The notes: a model not told the origin generated them from the letters alone. A stretch of 64,000 bases of DNA from Stutzerimonas stutzeri (GCF_019090095.1 NZ_JAGQFP010000002.1:434001-498000), one strand, 5' to 3'; shown: positions 8,342 through 19,790, counted from the first letter of the stretch. Translations and numbers: made by a program.

Positions 8342-10651
8342 TTATTTCCTCAGGCTCTTGGCATTGGCGAACAGCGCAGCCATGGCGTTGTTGGCCGGTG
8401 CCGGCTTGGTATCCGGTTTGCTCGGGCGTGCCTGGGCGCCGCGGTTGTTGCCGCCGCCACGCATGTTGTCCGCTTTTTCGCCAGGGGTGTCGCTCATGCG
8501 CATGGACAGGCCGACGCGCTGGCGCGGGATGTCCACTTCCATGACCTTGACCTTGACGATGTCGCCGGCCTTGACGACTTCGTACGGGTCCTTGACGAAC
8601 TTCTCCGACAGCGCGGAGATGTGCACCAACCCGTCCTGATGCACGCCGATGTCGACGAAAGCACCGAAGTTGGTCACGTTGGTCACCACCCCTTCGAGCA
8701 CCATGCCGGGCTTGAGGTCGCTGAGCTTCTCAACGCCTTCCTGGAACTCGGCGGTCTTGAACTCGGGGCGCGGATCGCGGCCGGGCTTTTCCAGTTCCTG
8801 AAGGATGTCGCTGACGGTGACCAGACCGAAGGTTTCGTCGGTGAACTGTTTCGGGTCGAGGCGCTTGAGGAAGGCCGAATCACCGATCAGCGAGCGGATG
8901 TCGCGGCCGGTGTCCTCGGCGATGCGCTTGACCAGCGGATAGGTCTCCGGGTGCACGGCGGACGCGTCGAGCGGGTTGTCGCCGTTCATCACACGGAGGA
9001 AGCCGGCGGCCTGCTCGAAGGTCTTGTCGCCCAGGCGCGGCACCTTCTTCAGCTCGCTGCGCGCCTTGAATGCGCCGTTGGCGTCGCGGTAGGCAACAAT
9101 GTTCTGCGCCAAGGTGGTGTTGAGGCCGGAGATGCGCGCCAACAGGGCCACCGAGGCGGTGTTGACGTCGACGCCGACGGCGTTCACGCAATCCTCGACC
9201 ACCGCATCGAGCGAGCGCGCCAGCTTGAGCTGGGACACGTCGTGCTGATACTGGCCGACGCCGATGGCCTTGGGCTCGATCTTCACCAGCTCGGCGAGCG
9301 GGTCCTGCAGGCGGCGGGCGATGGACACCGCGCCACGGATCGAGACATCCAGATCGGGGAATTCCTTGGCCGCCAGTTCAGACGCCGAATACACCGAAGC
9401 GCCTGCCTCGGACACCATCACCTTGGTCAGCTTGAGGCCCGGCACCTTCTTGATCAGGTCGGCGGCGAGCTTGTCGGTTTCCCGGCTGGCGGTGCCGTTG
9501 CCGATGGCGATCAGGTCGACGGCATGCTTGGCGCAGAGCTTGGCCAGCACGGCCAGGGTGCCGTCCCAGTCGTTGCGGGGGGCGTGCGGGTAGACGGTGG
9601 CGGTGTCCAGCAGCTTGCCGGTCGCGTCGACCACCGCCACCTTGCAGCCGGTGCGCAGGCCCGGGTCGAGGCCCAGGGTGGCGCGCGGGCCGGCCGGCGC
9701 GGCCAACAGCAGGTCGTGCATGTTGCGCGCGAACACGCCGATGGCGTCGTCCTCGGCCTTGTCGCGCAGTTCGCCGAGCAGGTCGGTTTCCAGATGGGTG
9801 TAGAGCTTGACCTTCCAGGTCCAGCGCACCACTTCGCTTAGCCACTTGTCCGCGGCGCGGCCACGGTTGACGATGCCGAAGCGCTCGCCAATCATCACTT
9901 CGCCCGGGTGCACGCTGCCCGGCGCTTCGTCGCCGACCTTCAGGCTCACGCTCAGCACGCCTTCGTTGCGCCCGCGGAAGATCGCCAGGGCACGGTGCGA
10001 CGGCGCGCTCTTGAACGGCTCGTCATGTTCGAAATAGTCGCTGAACTTGGCCCCTTCGGTCTCCTTGCCCGGCACCACGCGCGCACTCAGGGTGGCGTTG
10101 TGGGTGAGGAAGTCGCGCAACTTGGCCAGCAGGTTGGCGTCTTCGGCGAAGCGCTCCATGAGGATGTACTTAGCCCCTTCTAGCACCGCCTTGACGTCGG
10201 CGAAGCCCTTCTCGGCATCGACGAAACGTGCAGCTTCGCTCTCCGGATTCAGCTCGGGATCGGCGAAAATCGCGTCGGCCAGCTCGCCGAGGCCGGCTTC
10301 CAGGGCGATCTGGCCCTTGGTGCGGCGCTTCTGCTTGTAGGGCAGGTAGAGGTCTTCGAGGCGGGTCTTGGTGTCGGCGAGATCGATCTCACGCTTGAGC
10401 TCGGGGGTGAGCTTGCCCTGTTCTTCGATGCTGGCAAGGATCGACGCGCGGCGATCGTCCAGCTCGCGCAGGTAGCGCAGCCGCTCTTCGAGCAGGCGCA
10501 GCTGAGTGTCGTCGAGGCTGCCGGTGACTTCCTTACGGTAACGGGCGATGAAGGGCACGGTGGAGCCTTCGTCGAGCAGCGCCACGGTGGCGGCTACTTG
10601 TTGCGGGCGTACGCCCAGTTCAGCGGCGAGGCGGGAGTTGATGCTGTCCAT
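8342..10651 (-). CDS. tex: Tex, RNA-binding transcription accessory protein
   Basis: A 769-residue Tex protein: N-terminal helical region, a YqgF/RNase H-like domain around residues 320-450 ([16 protein letters not shown]), helix-hairpin-helix repeats around 490-600 ([17 protein letters not shown]) and a C-terminal S1 RNA-binding domain about 640-725 ([29 protein letters not shown]). Family knowledge links Tex to transcription fidelity and stress survival. I chose the ATG at 10651 ([14 protein letters not shown]) because AGGA sits 7 bases upstream; the longer frame to 10702 adds unrelated residues. Cotranscribed with the downstream thioesterase. Confidence 0.95.
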   Translation of the reverse strand: MDSINSRLAAELGVRPQQVAATVALLDEGSTVPFIARYRKEVTGSLDDTQLRLLEERLRYLRELDDRRASILASIEEQGKLTPELKREIDLADTKTRLEDLYLPYKQKRRTKGQIALEAGLGELADAIFADPELNPESEAARFVDAEKGFADVKAVLEGAKYILMERFAEDANLLAKLRDFLTHNATLSARVVPGKETEGAKFSDYFEHDEPFKSAPSHRALAIFRGRNEGVLSVSLKVGDEAPGSVHPGEVMIGERFGIVNRGRAADKWLSEVVRWTWKVKLYTHLETDLLGELRDKAEDDAIGVFARNMHDLLLAAPAGPRATLGLDPGLRTGCKVAVVDATGKLLDTATVYPHAPRNDWDGTLAVLAKLCAKHAVDLIAIGNGTASRETDKLAADLIKKVPGLKLTKVMVSEAGASVYSASELAAKEFPDLDVSIRGAVSIARRLQDPLAELVKIEPKAIGVGQYQHDVSQLKLARSLDAVVEDCVNAVGVDVNTASVALLARISGLNTTLAQNIVAYRDANGAFKARSELKKVPRLGDKTFEQAAGFLRVMNGDNPLDASAVHPETYPLVKRIAEDTGRDIRSLIGDSAFLKRLDPKQFTDETFGLVTVSDILQELEKPGRDPRPEFKTAEFQEGVEKLSDLKPGMVLEGVVTNVTNFGAFVDIGVHQDGLVHISALSEKFVKDPYEVVKAGDIVKVKVMEVDIPRQRVGLSMRMSDTPGEKADNMRGGGNNRGAQARPSKPDTKPAPANNAMAALFANAKSLRK

Positions 10652-10701
10652 TGAATGTCCTGCGGGCGGAAATGACGGCCGACCGGCCAGAAAAGCGGGC
10701 A

Positions 10702-10707
10702 AGTATA
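10702..10707 (-). promoter_or_regulatory. Possible -10 box for tex
   Basis: TATACT on the minus strand, about 50 bases upstream of the tex start and within the 91-base gap after bcsC. No good -35 was found, so the call rests on the -10 alone. Confidence 0.3.
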
Positions 10708-10742
10708 ACTGCCGTCGCTCTGGCCGGGTCGGTTCTGCGTCG

Positions 10743-13700
10743 TCATCTGAAGTCGGCGTAGGGCACTAATGGCTCGATGGGCAGTGCAAGGTCGCCTCGC
10801 CAGGGTGCAAAGCTGTAGCGCAGATAGAGCATGGCGCGGCTGGGTGCGTACTCGTCGCTCTGTAGCAGGCTGAAGCCGCCGCCGAGGACGAAGTGATCGC
10901 TGAGCCGGCGCTCGAACAGGCCCTGCACTCGATAACTGAAGCCACGGCTGGTCGAGCCTTGGCTCGTCTGGTTGGCCACGTCTGGATCGATCGCGGCGAC
11001 CTTGTCCCGAAGCGAAGCCAGCGGATAGTCGCGACTGCCATTGGATTGCGACACGGACCAGCCAATGCTGCTTTCCAGGAGTACGGACGAGTCCTGGTTG
11101 CGCCAGCCGTAGCTGACCGGGACGCTGATCGAGTTGTAGTTTTGTGGACTCCAATAACCGCCCTGGCCGAGGGTGTGGCCACTCAGGTCCTTGTCGTAGC
11201 CGAAGTGGATGAAGGTCAGCCCCGTCCGGACGCGCTCGTCGGGACGGTCGACCAGCTTGTAGTAATAGCCGGCCATGGCAGTTACCCGGCTGTTGCTCGC
11301 GACGTTGTCTCCCAGCAGCCAGTGGTAGCCCAATGAAGACCAAAGGCCGTGTGCACCGCCTTCGTCCCAGCTCAGACCGAGGCTCGTGCCATTGGCGGTC
11401 ACCGCGCCCCAGCGGGTGCCGGTCACGGGATCGCGAGCACCGCCGTAGGACAGCAACGAGTTGCTCATCGGACGGCGTGACGCTGTGAGCGACCAGCTGA
11501 TGGGGTCCAGGTTGCCGCGTCCGGTGACGCCGCCGAACAGGTTGTCTATCTCGAAGCCCTCGGTCAGCCCCAGATCGGCTTCCAGTCGCTCATTGCGCCA
11601 GCCTCCGGCGAGCAACGTCGCGGTGCCTCGCTGGCTCTCGCCAGCGCAATCGTTGCGTGCCCTGCAAGCGCCGAAGAACGCGTTGGCGTCCAGCGTGCCC
11701 GCATCAAGCGCGAGGCGTTCGGCACGCAGGAAACCGCGACCGTTGGCCATGGGGGTGTCCAGGTGCAGCAAGGTGGTGTCGGTGAGCAACTCGGAGATGC
11801 CCGGCGTGCCGTCGTCGTTACGCCAGCCGTGGTCGTGCTGCAGGGTCAGGGTGGTGTCCTGCCGCTGGTGAAGGGCGGCGGTGTCGCTGCGCAGGCTGCG
11901 AACCAACCAGTCATCCGCGGCGTTCTGCCGGGTGGCCTGAGTCAGTTCGGCGGTGCCTGCGGACTTGGCCAGCAGGTCGGCGTCGATCAGTGCCTGGCGG
12001 TAGTAACCCATGGCCTTGGCTGGGTCGACCTCGGCGAGCAGCCTTGCTGTATCTCGCCGTAACAGGGGATCGGGGCGCTTCGCCTTGGCTTCTATTTGCT
12101 GCAACATCTGCCGCGCCTTGTCCCGCTCGCCGACCGCGGCCCAGCTATTGGCCAGGCGCCGTTTGGCGTTCCAGTCATCCTCGGCTAACACGGGCGGCGT
12201 GGTTCGCAGCGCTTGCCTGGCGGCACCCGTCTGTCCCTCGGCGAGCAGCAGCTCGATACGCATCAGGCGTGCTTCCGGGTGAGCTGGATCGATGCGCAGT
12301 GCGCGCTCGACATAGGGAGCGGCGACCGCCGGCTCGCCGCGTGCCGCCGCCCAGTCGGCCAGCGCCAACAGGTCATCCACCGAATCGCCGTGTTTGCGCA
12401 GCCGCTCCTGCATCAGCTCGACGGCAGCCGCCTCGCGTCCGCTGGCGCGCAGCTTGTCGATACGCGTCATCAGTTCCCGGCGTTCCAGACGCGTTGCCAG
12501 GCTATGCATGTCGTCATCCCAGTCGCGTTCGCTGATGCGATGCAGGCTGGCGAGTGCCTGCGCGTCGCGCCCCGCGCCCGACAGATAAAGTGCATGGGCA
12601 TAGTGCGCGACCGGATCGTCGGCCTGCCGCTTGAGCAAGTCACCGAACACCGCGTCGGCTTCACTGAAGGCTTGCTGCTGCTGTAACGAGCTGGCCAGGC
12701 GATAGGCCAGCCAGGGGTCGGTCGGTGCCAGGCTGCGAGCCTGCCTCAGGGCGGTGATCGCCGCGGGTTGGTCGTCGCGTTCCAGCGCCTGTTCGGCGAG
12801 CAGGCGGTAGCGGGCCAGCAGCAGGCTATTGCGCAGGTCGGCGAAGGAGTTTCGTTGGCTGCTGCTGAGCGTGTCGATGAAGGCCAACGCGCGCTCCGGC
12901 GATTGCGCCTGATAGAGACGGAGCAATCCGCGGATGGCGCTGGCATTGCCGGGATCTCGACTGAGCAGCCGTTGATAGCCGACTTCCGCGTCGGCGAGCC
13001 GGCCTTGTGCTTCAGCGACCTGGGCCAGTCCGAGCTGGGCGAAGGTGCTGCCAGGCTGTTGCTTGAGCGCGCTGGCGTACAGCGACGCCGCTTCGTCGGC
13101 CCGCTTTTGCTCGAGCGCCTGATCGGCCTTCTCGAGGGTGAGCCAGTAGCGGGTCGAGGTGATCAGGTCGCTCCACTTGCTCAGGTTGTCGATGTCGTCT
13201 TCGTGTTCTTTAGCGCGTCCGAAATACACCAGCGCTTCGCGCCGATGACCCGGTCGCATCAAGGCCAGGCCCAGGCCGCCGAGCAGCTCGGGATCGTTCG
13301 GGTAGCGGCGCAGGGCGTACCTCAGCTTGGCTTCGGCGGCCGCATCCTGCGATCGATCCAGCAAGCGCAGCCCGTCCTGCCCGGCGCGCCAGAACGGATC
13401 GGCCAGCAGGCGCTGGCTGCGTTCCAGGTTTGCGCGCGCATCGTTGGCATAGCGCCCCGCGGGGTAACGCTGCAGGAAGTCTGCCCAGGCTTTCACGCTG
13501 GTGTCGTCGATTCGTCGCGCGGCGAGGTATTCGAATTCACGCTGGGCTGCGGCGTCGGTCGCTGCCGGATTGCGCCCCAGTTCGCTCAATTGCGCGAGGG
13601 CTGCAGTGTCCTGCCCGTCCTCGAACAGCAGGTTGGCCAGCAGCTGACGAGCGGGCGGATTTCCCGGGTACTGCTCGTCGAGGCGGCGCAGTGCATCGAT

Positions 13701-14219
13701 TGCCAACGAGCGCTGGCCGGGCTGTGCACTGCGCACGCGCCAGTATTCGACCGCCAGCTCGAGCGTCGGTGGCTTATCACCATAGAGCGCTCTGAAGCCT
13801 TGCAGCGCATCGTCAGGGCGGCCGGCCATGGCCGCCAGTCGGGCTTGCTGAAGCTGCTGCTGCCCGGCCTCGCTGCTCAAGAAAGCGAGTATGCGGCCAT
13901 CGCGCTCGGCTTCGGTTCCAGGCGCCGCTTGTTGCAGCGCCTGCTGCAAGGCCGCTACCCGTTGCCCGTCGCGCTGGCGCAAGGCAAGCCGCATTTCGGC
14001 CAGCAACGCCCCTGAATCACCTGGCGATACCAGCTGAAGGCGCTTGAGCGCATCACGGACCAACTCGTCGCGGTTCACGGCCTCGGCGGCTCTGACTTGA
14101 GCCAGAAGCCATGCCGTTTGATCGGCGCGGTCCTCCGGCACCTGGGCGTGGCACCACAGCGGAAGTGCCGCGGCCACCAGCATCAACCGGTATCTACGCA
14201 TGAGGGTTCGCCTGCTCAC
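10743..14219 (-). CDS. bcsC: Cellulose synthase outer-membrane export protein BcsC
   Basis: A protein of about 1150 residues. An N-terminal signal peptide ([15 protein letters not shown]) is followed by about 800 residues of TPR repeats, rich in alternating Ala/Leu/Tyr/Arg ([39 protein letters not shown]), and a C-terminal BCSC_C beta-barrel of about 340 residues with aromatic-alternating strands. The TPR scaffold crosses the periplasm and the barrel exports the glucan. The GTG at 14219 overlaps the bcsB stop as GTGA; an ATG at 14201 with AGCAGG upstream is an equally plausible start, giving 1152 residues. It is the last gene of the block. In E. coli and many wss operons bcsZ lies before bcsC; here nothing does. 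Confidence 0.9.
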   Translation of the reverse strand: MSRRTLMRRYRLMLVAAALPLWCHAQVPEDRADQTAWLLAQVRAAEAVNRDELVRDALKRLQLVSPGDSGALLAEMRLALRQRDGQRVAALQQALQQAAPGTEAERDGRILAFLSSEAGQQQLQQARLAAMAGRPDDALQGFRALYGDKPPTLELAVEYWRVRSAQPGQRSLAIDALRRLDEQYPGNPPARQLLANLLFEDGQDTAALAQLSELGRNPAATDAAAQREFEYLAARRIDDTSVKAWADFLQRYPAGRYANDARANLERSQRLLADPFWRAGQDGLRLLDRSQDAAAEAKLRYALRRYPNDPELLGGLGLALMRPGHRREALVYFGRAKEHEDDIDNLSKWSDLITSTRYWLTLEKADQALEQKRADEAASLYASALKQQPGSTFAQLGLAQVAEAQGRLADAEVGYQRLLSRDPGNASAIRGLLRLYQAQSPERALAFIDTLSSSQRNSFADLRNSLLLARYRLLAEQALERDDQPAAITALRQARSLAPTDPWLAYRLASSLQQQQAFSEADAVFGDLLKRQADDPVAHYAHALYLSGAGRDAQALASLHRISERDWDDDMHSLATRLERRELMTRIDKLRASGREAAAVELMQERLRKHGDSVDDLLALADWAAARGEPAVAAPYVERALRIDPAHPEARLMRIELLLAEGQTGAARQALRTTPPVLAEDDWNAKRRLANSWAAVGERDKARQMLQQIEAKAKRPDPLLRRDTARLLAEVDPAKAMGYYRQALIDADLLAKSAGTAELTQATRQNAADDWLVRSLRSDTAALHQRQDTTLTLQHDHGWRNDDGTPGISELLTDTTLLHLDTPMANGRGFLRAERLALDAGTLDANAFFGACRARNDCAGESQRGTATLLAGGWRNERLEADLGLTEGFEIDNLFGGVTGRGNLDPISWSLTASRRPMSNSLLSYGGARDPVTGTRWGAVTANGTSLGLSWDEGGAHGLWSSLGYHWLLGDNVASNSRVTAMAGYYYKLVDRPDERVRTGLTFIHFGYDKDLSGHTLGQGGYWSPQNYNSISVPVSYGWRNQDSSVLLESSIGWSVSQSNGSRDYPLASLRDKVAAIDPDVANQTSQGSTSRGFSYRVQGLFERRLSDHFVLGGGFSLLQSDEYAPSRAMLYLRYSFAPWRGDLALPIEPLVPYADFR

Positions 14220-16462
14220 TCGTCTTCAGCCAGACGTCGCCGGGCAGCCCAGCGCAGCGCACGCCAAAGCACGATGGTGAACAGAAGGACGCTGGCGGCG
14301 GCGAGGAAGGCCAGCAGTACCGGGTGTGACGACAGATGGAACCACAGCAGCAACCACCAGGGCAGCTCGCCGACGTAGTACTGCTCACCCACGAAGTGGC
14401 TGCTGACGCCGCTGTTGCGGATCAGGGTTACCGCGCCGGCAAAGGCTTCCTGCTTGCCGGTGTCGGTCAGGGCCTGGCGTAGCAGGCGATAGTCCTGCGG
14501 CTCGGAGGCGAGGAGCGCGACCAGGCTACGTTGGGGATGGAAGGGAGACTGCTGGCCGACGACGGCCGCGAGCGGGCCGTTGGCGGTCATGCCCAGGTTG
14601 CCATTGGCCGGGGCGAGGGCCGGCCCGGTGCCGCCACTTTGCAACCAGCTGCGCGATTGCTCGAGCAGGATCGGGAAGCTCGACTTGTCCACCAGCTGCT
14701 GCGGCAGCGGACCCAACAGCAGCAGGTCGGCATCGGCTTGCTCGGCGGTCTTCCAGTCATCGGTGACACGCACGCGGAAAGCGGGATAGCCGGTGTGCGA
14801 ACCGATCAGCGCGAGGGTATCGAGCAGGGTGCCAACCTGTGCTTCGTTGGGCTGCGGTGCGACCAGCACCAGCGTCTCGGACAGGTCGGCCATTCGGCTG
14901 AAGGGGAACCCGGTACGCGCGAAGGCTTTGAGGTCAGGCATAGCCAGGTAGTGGTAGTAACCAGACAGGTCGATGGTGGACTGTTCGTCGATGGCCGCCT
15001 GGATATTGGTGGGCAGATAGGTCTGGCAGCGATCGCGCTGGGCGTTGCCCAGCTTGCTGGCAAAGTTGAACTCGAAGCGCACCTTGTTGCGCATGCCCAT
15101 CTTCAATGCCGGCACCAGCAGCTTTTCGCTCTCGGCGGTGCCGTCGGCCGTCAGTACTGACAGCCGCAGGTTTTCCACGCCGCTGCGAGCATCGCTGCCT
15201 TTCAGCGCGATGCTGCTGATGTACTGGTCGTTGATGCTGATATTGAGGCGTGACTCGTCCGTCGTCGTGGGCGGCGTGTAACGGTAACGCGTCTGCAGCG
15301 GAATGCCCTGGTTGCGCCAGACGAACAGATCCGGCGGCAGGTTGATATCCAGGGTGATCGGGTGAGGTTGCAGCCCGCTGACTTGTAACTGCTGCGGGTA
15401 GTCGATCAGCTCCGACAGCGGTACCGCACGATCGGTCCTGATCCAGCGCGGCGCATCGTAAGGCTGCCGCAGCGGCGGCTCCACACGTTCGAGCGTCACT
15501 TTGTCACCGCGCAGTTGACCGTTGCCCATGGCCAGTGCGGTGGCCGCAACGACCAGGTCAGCCTCGTCGCGACCGGCGATGAGCAGCAACTTGCTGTAGC
15601 GATCGTCCGGGTGATCGATCAGTTGGACGGTAGGCCCATCGACGGCTGGAAGATCGTTCAGGAACGAGGGACGGCGCGTGTTGGTGGCGAATACCACGGC
15701 CGGCCGGGGACGCTTCGCGGTCGAGGGCAGGGCGTCGAACATCACCGGAAAACTGGCGCCGCGCCAAGCCGCCAGACTGCCGAAATAGGACGCCAGAATA
15801 CCCGCCGCACGCTGCTCTTCGGGCGTCGGTGCGCTGCCGAAGACCACTGGCAGGCTCAGACGCTGACTGTCTCGCTCATCGAAGAAGGGCAGCGGAAACC
15901 AGGCCAGGTCGCCAACGATGTCCAGCGCCTGCTCCCGTAGGCTGACGCGACTCTGCCGGCCGAGATTGAGCCACAGGCCGCTGTGCGCTGGGTCTTCGCA
16001 GACGTCGCTGTAATGACCGACGAATTCGATGCGCACCCGGTTGAAGTCACCCAGCAGGCGCGGGTCGAGCGTCAGGTCCGTGCTGACGCGCTGTCCGATC
16101 TGCTCCTGAGTGATCGGCAGGGTCCCCATCAATTCGTCGTTCAGGTAGATCCGCAGATGTGAGAGCACGGGAATCAGCGCGGGCGACGGTGTGTAATCGA
16201 GGTGCAGCGTGGCGTCGGGGGCGATCCGGTCGTGGCGCAGGCGGAACTCGACTTGCTCGGCATTGCGTATGCCGAGCAGCAGCTGATCGCGTGGGCGCCC
16301 CAGCTCGCTGAAACTACGGCTGGTATCCCAGCTGGGCGGCACGACGACGGGGTCGGCACTGGCACTTGGCTCGGCGCTGACACCTGGCTCGGCTATGGCG
16401 CCGGCGGCGAGCGCCAACAGCGCAAGGGTGAGCAACGTCCGCGGAAAGGTTCGGATGTTCAT
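14216..16462 (-). CDS. bcsB: Cellulose synthase periplasmic/membrane subunit BcsB
   Basis: A 748-residue protein with signal peptide (MNIRTFPRTLLTLALLALAAGAIA), a long periplasmic part with carbohydrate-binding and flavodoxin-like domains (DLTLDPRLLGDFNRVRIEFVGHY is typical), and a C-terminal membrane helix (LLWFHLSSHPVLLAFLAAASVLLFTIVLW) followed by a basic tail. BcsB caps the periplasmic exit of BcsA and its C-terminal helix is needed for BcsA activity. I chose ATG 16462, which overlaps the bcsA stop as ATGA; upstream in-frame sequence lies inside bcsA and would place the signal peptide internally. Confidence 0.93.
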   Translation of the reverse strand: MNIRTFPRTLLTLALLALAAGAIAEPGVSAEPSASADPVVVPPSWDTSRSFSELGRPRDQLLLGIRNAEQVEFRLRHDRIAPDATLHLDYTPSPALIPVLSHLRIYLNDELMGTLPITQEQIGQRVSTDLTLDPRLLGDFNRVRIEFVGHYSDVCEDPAHSGLWLNLGRQSRVSLREQALDIVGDLAWFPLPFFDERDSQRLSLPVVFGSAPTPEEQRAAGILASYFGSLAAWRGASFPVMFDALPSTAKRPRPAVVFATNTRRPSFLNDLPAVDGPTVQLIDHPDDRYSKLLLIAGRDEADLVVAATALAMGNGQLRGDKVTLERVEPPLRQPYDAPRWIRTDRAVPLSELIDYPQQLQVSGLQPHPITLDINLPPDLFVWRNQGIPLQTRYRYTPPTTTDESRLNISINDQYISSIALKGSDARSGVENLRLSVLTADGTAESEKLLVPALKMGMRNKVRFEFNFASKLGNAQRDRCQTYLPTNIQAAIDEQSTIDLSGYYHYLAMPDLKAFARTGFPFSRMADLSETLVLVAPQPNEAQVGTLLDTLALIGSHTGYPAFRVRVTDDWKTAEQADADLLLLGPLPQQLVDKSSFPILLEQSRSWLQSGGTGPALAPANGNLGMTANGPLAAVVGQQSPFHPQRSLVALLASEPQDYRLLRQALTDTGKQEAFAGAVTLIRNSGVSSHFVGEQYYVGELPWWLLLWFHLSSHPVLLAFLAAASVLLFTIVLWRALRWAARRRLAEDE

Positions 16463-19053
16463 GACGGGTCTACCAGAGGTTTGTAGGCGGGGGTACGGGG
16501 ACAGAAGCTGAACAGCCAGGCGGCCAGATTGAAAACGGGGCGAAGCGGTTTTCTGATGCTGTCCGGAAGCTGCTCGAACAAGCGGTGGTAACCACGTCCT
16601 CCGATTTGCAGGACTTCGAACAGGCTGTGTAAGGGACGGTCTGCACCGAAGTGTTCGTGCCGATCCAACCAGACATCGGCACGGGCGAAGGTGCACTGAA
16701 CGAGGTCGATCTGCTGGCGCAGGTCCAGGCTGTCGAGTCGGATTCCCAGATGATCGCCAACCTGGCGTGAAGTCTGGCCGGGAAAGATGAATTCACGGTC
16801 GCCACGACGCAGGATCAGCGAAATAGCCTGGTCCACGCCCACCGACAGACCAGCGGGAAGCTGCAGCCCGGCACCGCCTTCGGCAAAATCCTTCAACGTA
16901 CAGGGGAACAGGTGCCCGTTGCTGAGCTTGAGCGATGCCGGCAGGCGCGTCATGACGCGGTGGGCCCGGCGTATCTGCCTGACTTCCGAGGCGACGGCGA
17001 CGGCGGCGCCAATGATCAGCAGGTTGTAGATCACCCAGGCGGAGCTGACCAGGACCGTACCGATTTCAGCAGCCGGACCGTTGAACAGTCTCCACCCGGC
17101 AAAGCCAAGCCCGGCGACATTGAGCACGGCCAGCACCAGATAGGGCCGGGCGATACGCCAGTCGAACTGGTCGTGATCCATCAGTCCGCCCTTGGCGGTC
17201 ACGTTGAATTTGCCCTTGCCCGGATTGAGCAGGGCCACCGTCGTCGGTCGCGCGATGTACCAGGCCAGTACCGTTTCGTAGACCTCGCCCCAGAACGAGT
17301 GGCGGTATTCGCCCTGCATGCGCGCGTTGGTCAGGCTGGCATGAATCATGTGTGGCAGCACGTACAGAACGATCATCAATGCCGGCGCATAGATGATGTA
17401 GGCGTGAAGCAACAGGAACGCCAGTGGCGCCGTCAGATAGATCAGCCGCGGCAAACCGGCCAGAAAGTGCAGCATGGCGTTGGCGTAGCAGATCCGCTGG
17501 AAGAAGCTCAGCCCGCGACCCAGCAGCGGGTTGTCGGTGCGGAATATCTGCGCCATGCCGCGCGCCCAGCGTATGCGCTGGCCAATGTGCGCCGACAGGC
17601 TCTCGGTTGCCAGTCCGGCGGCTTGCGGCGTTGGCAGGTAGGCCGAGTTCCAGCCGGCACGGTGCAAGCGCAAGGCTGTGTGGGCATCTTCTGTCACGGT
17701 TTCAACGGCGAAGCCACCGATGCTCTCCACGGCTGTGCGACGCAGCACCGCGCAGGATCCGCAGAAGAACGAGGCGTTCCACATGTCGTTGCCGTTTTGC
17801 ACCAGCCCATAGAACAACTCGCCTTCGTTGGGCTTTCGGCGGAATGAGCCGAGGTTGCGTTCGAACGGGTCGGGTGAAAAGAAGTGATGCGGGGTCTGCA
17901 CCAGGGCCAGTTTCGGGTCGCGTAAGAACCAGCCGGTCGTGACCTGGAGAAAGGAGCGCACCGGAATGTGATCGCAATCGAAAATGGCGATCAGCTCGCT
18001 GCTGGTGACCGTCAGTGCGTGGTTGAGGTTGCCTGCCTTCGCATGGTGATTGTTCGGGCGGATGATGTAGCCGACGCCAACCTCTTCAGCGAAGCGCTTG
18101 AATTCGTCGCGGCGGCCGTCATCGCATATATGGATGTTCAGCTTGTCGCGCGGCCAATCCAGGCCGAGCGCCGCGAGGACCGTCGTACGCACGACGGAAA
18201 GGTCTTCGTTGTAGGTCGGTATCAGCAAGTCGACCGATGGCCAGCTCGCGGTGTCTTTCGGCAGCGGTGCCGGTTTGCGATCGAGTGGCCAGCAGGTCTG
18301 GATGTAACCCATGACCAGCACTATCCAGGAATAGGTCTCCGCTGCCAGCAGCGTCAGGCCGCACGCCAGGTCGAAATACGAGTCCCATCGAAGCGTTGCG
18401 GTGTAACGCCACCACAGATATCGACACGAGATGATGGTCGAGAGCACGATCAGCATCAGCACGGCAAAGCGCCCGGGAACGCGCCTGACCAGCATTGCGA
18501 TCCCCCAGAGCAGCAGCACGAAGGTGACCTGCGCGGTGTAGCCGAAGGGCTCGGTGATACAGAGCACGCCGAGCAATGCCGCCAGCACCGCAATAGCCAC
18601 GGTGATGCCGTACTTGGCAGGTTTTGCCAGCGCGCTAAACCAGCGTTCGGCCTGGCTGGCGCAGGCTTCTACGTTCTCCAGGCTGTTTTGCCCCGGCATA
18701 CGTTTGGCGCCGGCGCGTAACGGCAAGCTGCCCTTGCTTGCGACAGCGCGCAGCCAGGCGCCTATCGATCGAGTCGGTTTCGAGGGTTTCGTACTACCGA
18801 TGTCCAGCGGACGCGCGACCGTTAGCCAGACGCTTTGCAAAAGGATGCGCAGCGGATCCCCTGCCTTCGGGCGCGTGCCGACAATGTGTGGGTAGAGCCG
18901 CCGGCGTTCGGCCAGAAGCCACTGCCAACCAGGTGCTTCTAGGCGCAGCAGTGACCAGGCCAGCGTGTAGAACACCGCCCAGCTGAAGGCGCCGCACCGG
19001 CTCGCACCGCGCCGATACCGAACGTCCTGGTAGTAACGCAGTGGGCTGAGCAT
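16459..19053 (-). CDS. bcsA: Cellulose synthase catalytic subunit (UDP-forming) BcsA with PilZ domain
   Basis: An 864-residue inner-membrane GT2 enzyme that polymerises UDP-glucose. Hydrophobic helices flank the cytosolic glycosyltransferase domain, where the order of motifs is complete: DDGRRDEF near residue 311, DCDH near 359, FFCGS, TEDAH near 454 and QRIRW near 494. The PilZ domain has the c-di-GMP arginines in RRAHR (R695 and R699). The second PilZ motif, usually [D/N]xSxxG, reads DFAEGG, with Ala at position 724 in place of Ser. I prefer the ATG at 19053, two bases after the bcsQ stop with CGGAG upstream, over the overlapping start at 19083. Confidence 0.95.
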   Translation of the reverse strand: MLSPLRYYQDVRYRRGASRCGAFSWAVFYTLAWSLLRLEAPGWQWLLAERRRLYPHIVGTRPKAGDPLRILLQSVWLTVARPLDIGSTKPSKPTRSIGAWLRAVASKGSLPLRAGAKRMPGQNSLENVEACASQAERWFSALAKPAKYGITVAIAVLAALLGVLCITEPFGYTAQVTFVLLLWGIAMLVRRVPGRFAVLMLIVLSTIISCRYLWWRYTATLRWDSYFDLACGLTLLAAETYSWIVLVMGYIQTCWPLDRKPAPLPKDTASWPSVDLLIPTYNEDLSVVRTTVLAALGLDWPRDKLNIHICDDGRRDEFKRFAEEVGVGYIIRPNNHHAKAGNLNHALTVTSSELIAIFDCDHIPVRSFLQVTTGWFLRDPKLALVQTPHHFFSPDPFERNLGSFRRKPNEGELFYGLVQNGNDMWNASFFCGSCAVLRRTAVESIGGFAVETVTEDAHTALRLHRAGWNSAYLPTPQAAGLATESLSAHIGQRIRWARGMAQIFRTDNPLLGRGLSFFQRICYANAMLHFLAGLPRLIYLTAPLAFLLLHAYIIYAPALMIVLYVLPHMIHASLTNARMQGEYRHSFWGEVYETVLAWYIARPTTVALLNPGKGKFNVTAKGGLMDHDQFDWRIARPYLVLAVLNVAGLGFAGWRLFNGPAAEIGTVLVSSAWVIYNLLIIGAAVAVASEVRQIRRAHRVMTRLPASLKLSNGHLFPCTLKDFAEGGAGLQLPAGLSVGVDQAISLILRRGDREFIFPGQTSRQVGDHLGIRLDSLDLRQQIDLVQCTFARADVWLDRHEHFGADRPLHSLFEVLQIGGRGYHRLFEQLPDSIRKPLRPVFNLAAWLFSFCPRTPAYKPLVDPS

Positions 19054-19055
19054 GC

Positions 19056-19790
19056 TCAGCACTCCGACCGCTGCGAAAGGCACCAGATCGCGAGGCTTCG
19101 CACGTCACTCGCTGCTTGACTCTTGGGAGCGTATTGGCCGATTGGCGCCTTGTGGGCCAAGGCTTCCTGAACGGCTTCGTCTTCATGCACGAGCTGGGGC
19201 TGACGCGTGAGCCCATGACGCTTGCGCCAGATCATCAGCAGGTCTCGCTGCAGCTGACTGGCCGGATCGAAACGATTGATCAGCAAAAGATCCGCAGCAG
19301 GTGTTGGCCGCTGTTGCAGCAGGACATGACAAGCCGGGTCGGGTATGACGAGGTCGATCAGAATATCGCCGCGATTGCCGGCCGAAAGGCCGAACCGATG
19401 ACCTGGCATGCGTTGCGGTAGATCGAATAACACCCAGTCGTAGGCGTGTGAAACCAGGTCGCAGCGTTGCGGCCAATAGCCCGGATCAGCACAAAGCAAG
19501 GCTTCGATCTGTGCGAACTCAACGTCGCTCAGCCGCCCGTACGGCAGCAGATGCAAGCCCGGAAGAACCTCCAAAGCGGCTTGATGCCATGCGTTCCCGT
19601 CCAGCTGCGCACGAGCCCAGCCCGACTCGAGGCCGATATCGACGTTGAAATGCAGGCGCAGCATGTTGTCCGGACTGAGATCGACCAGCAGCACGCGCTC
19701 GCCCTGCTCGTGAAGGGCCAAGGCCAGATCGGCGAGCAGCGATGTGGCACCCAGCCCGCCACGCATCGCTCGCAAGGTCAGGCGTTTCAT
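19056..19790 (-). CDS. bcsQ: Cellulose biosynthesis protein BcsQ (ParA/MinD-like)
   Basis: A 244-residue SIMIBI-class protein closely resembling E. coli BcsQ: RGGLGATSLLADLALAL, then VLLVDLSPDNMLRLHFNVD, WVLFDLPQ and RFDPASQLQRDL. The P-loop (residues 10-17) lacks the classical GKT lysine; E. coli BcsQ is likewise divergent there. In enterobacteria BcsQ pairs with BcsR and helps secretion-system assembly and polar localisation. The start overlaps the bcsR end by 4 bases (ATGA), and bcsA begins 2 bases after its stop, so translation is tightly coupled. Confidence 0.9.
   Translation of the reverse strand: MKRLTLRAMRGGLGATSLLADLALALHEQGERVLLVDLSPDNMLRLHFNVDIGLESGWARAQLDGNAWHQAALEVLPGLHLLPYGRLSDVEFAQIEALLCADPGYWPQRCDLVSHAYDWVLFDLPQRMPGHRFGLSAGNRGDILIDLVIPDPACHVLLQQRPTPAADLLLINRFDPASQLQRDLLMIWRKRHGLTRQPQLVHEDEAVQEALAHKAPIGQYAPKSQAASDVRSLAIWCLSQRSEC

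Noticed and set aside
8195..9841. Long open frame antisense to tex
   Set aside because: Same shadow effect; tex on the minus strand has full domain structure.
19056..19790. BcsQ as a ParA plasmid-partition protein
   Set aside because: The sequence follows BcsQ (VDLSPDNMLRLHFNVD) and sits between bcsR and bcsA, so a partition role is not supported.
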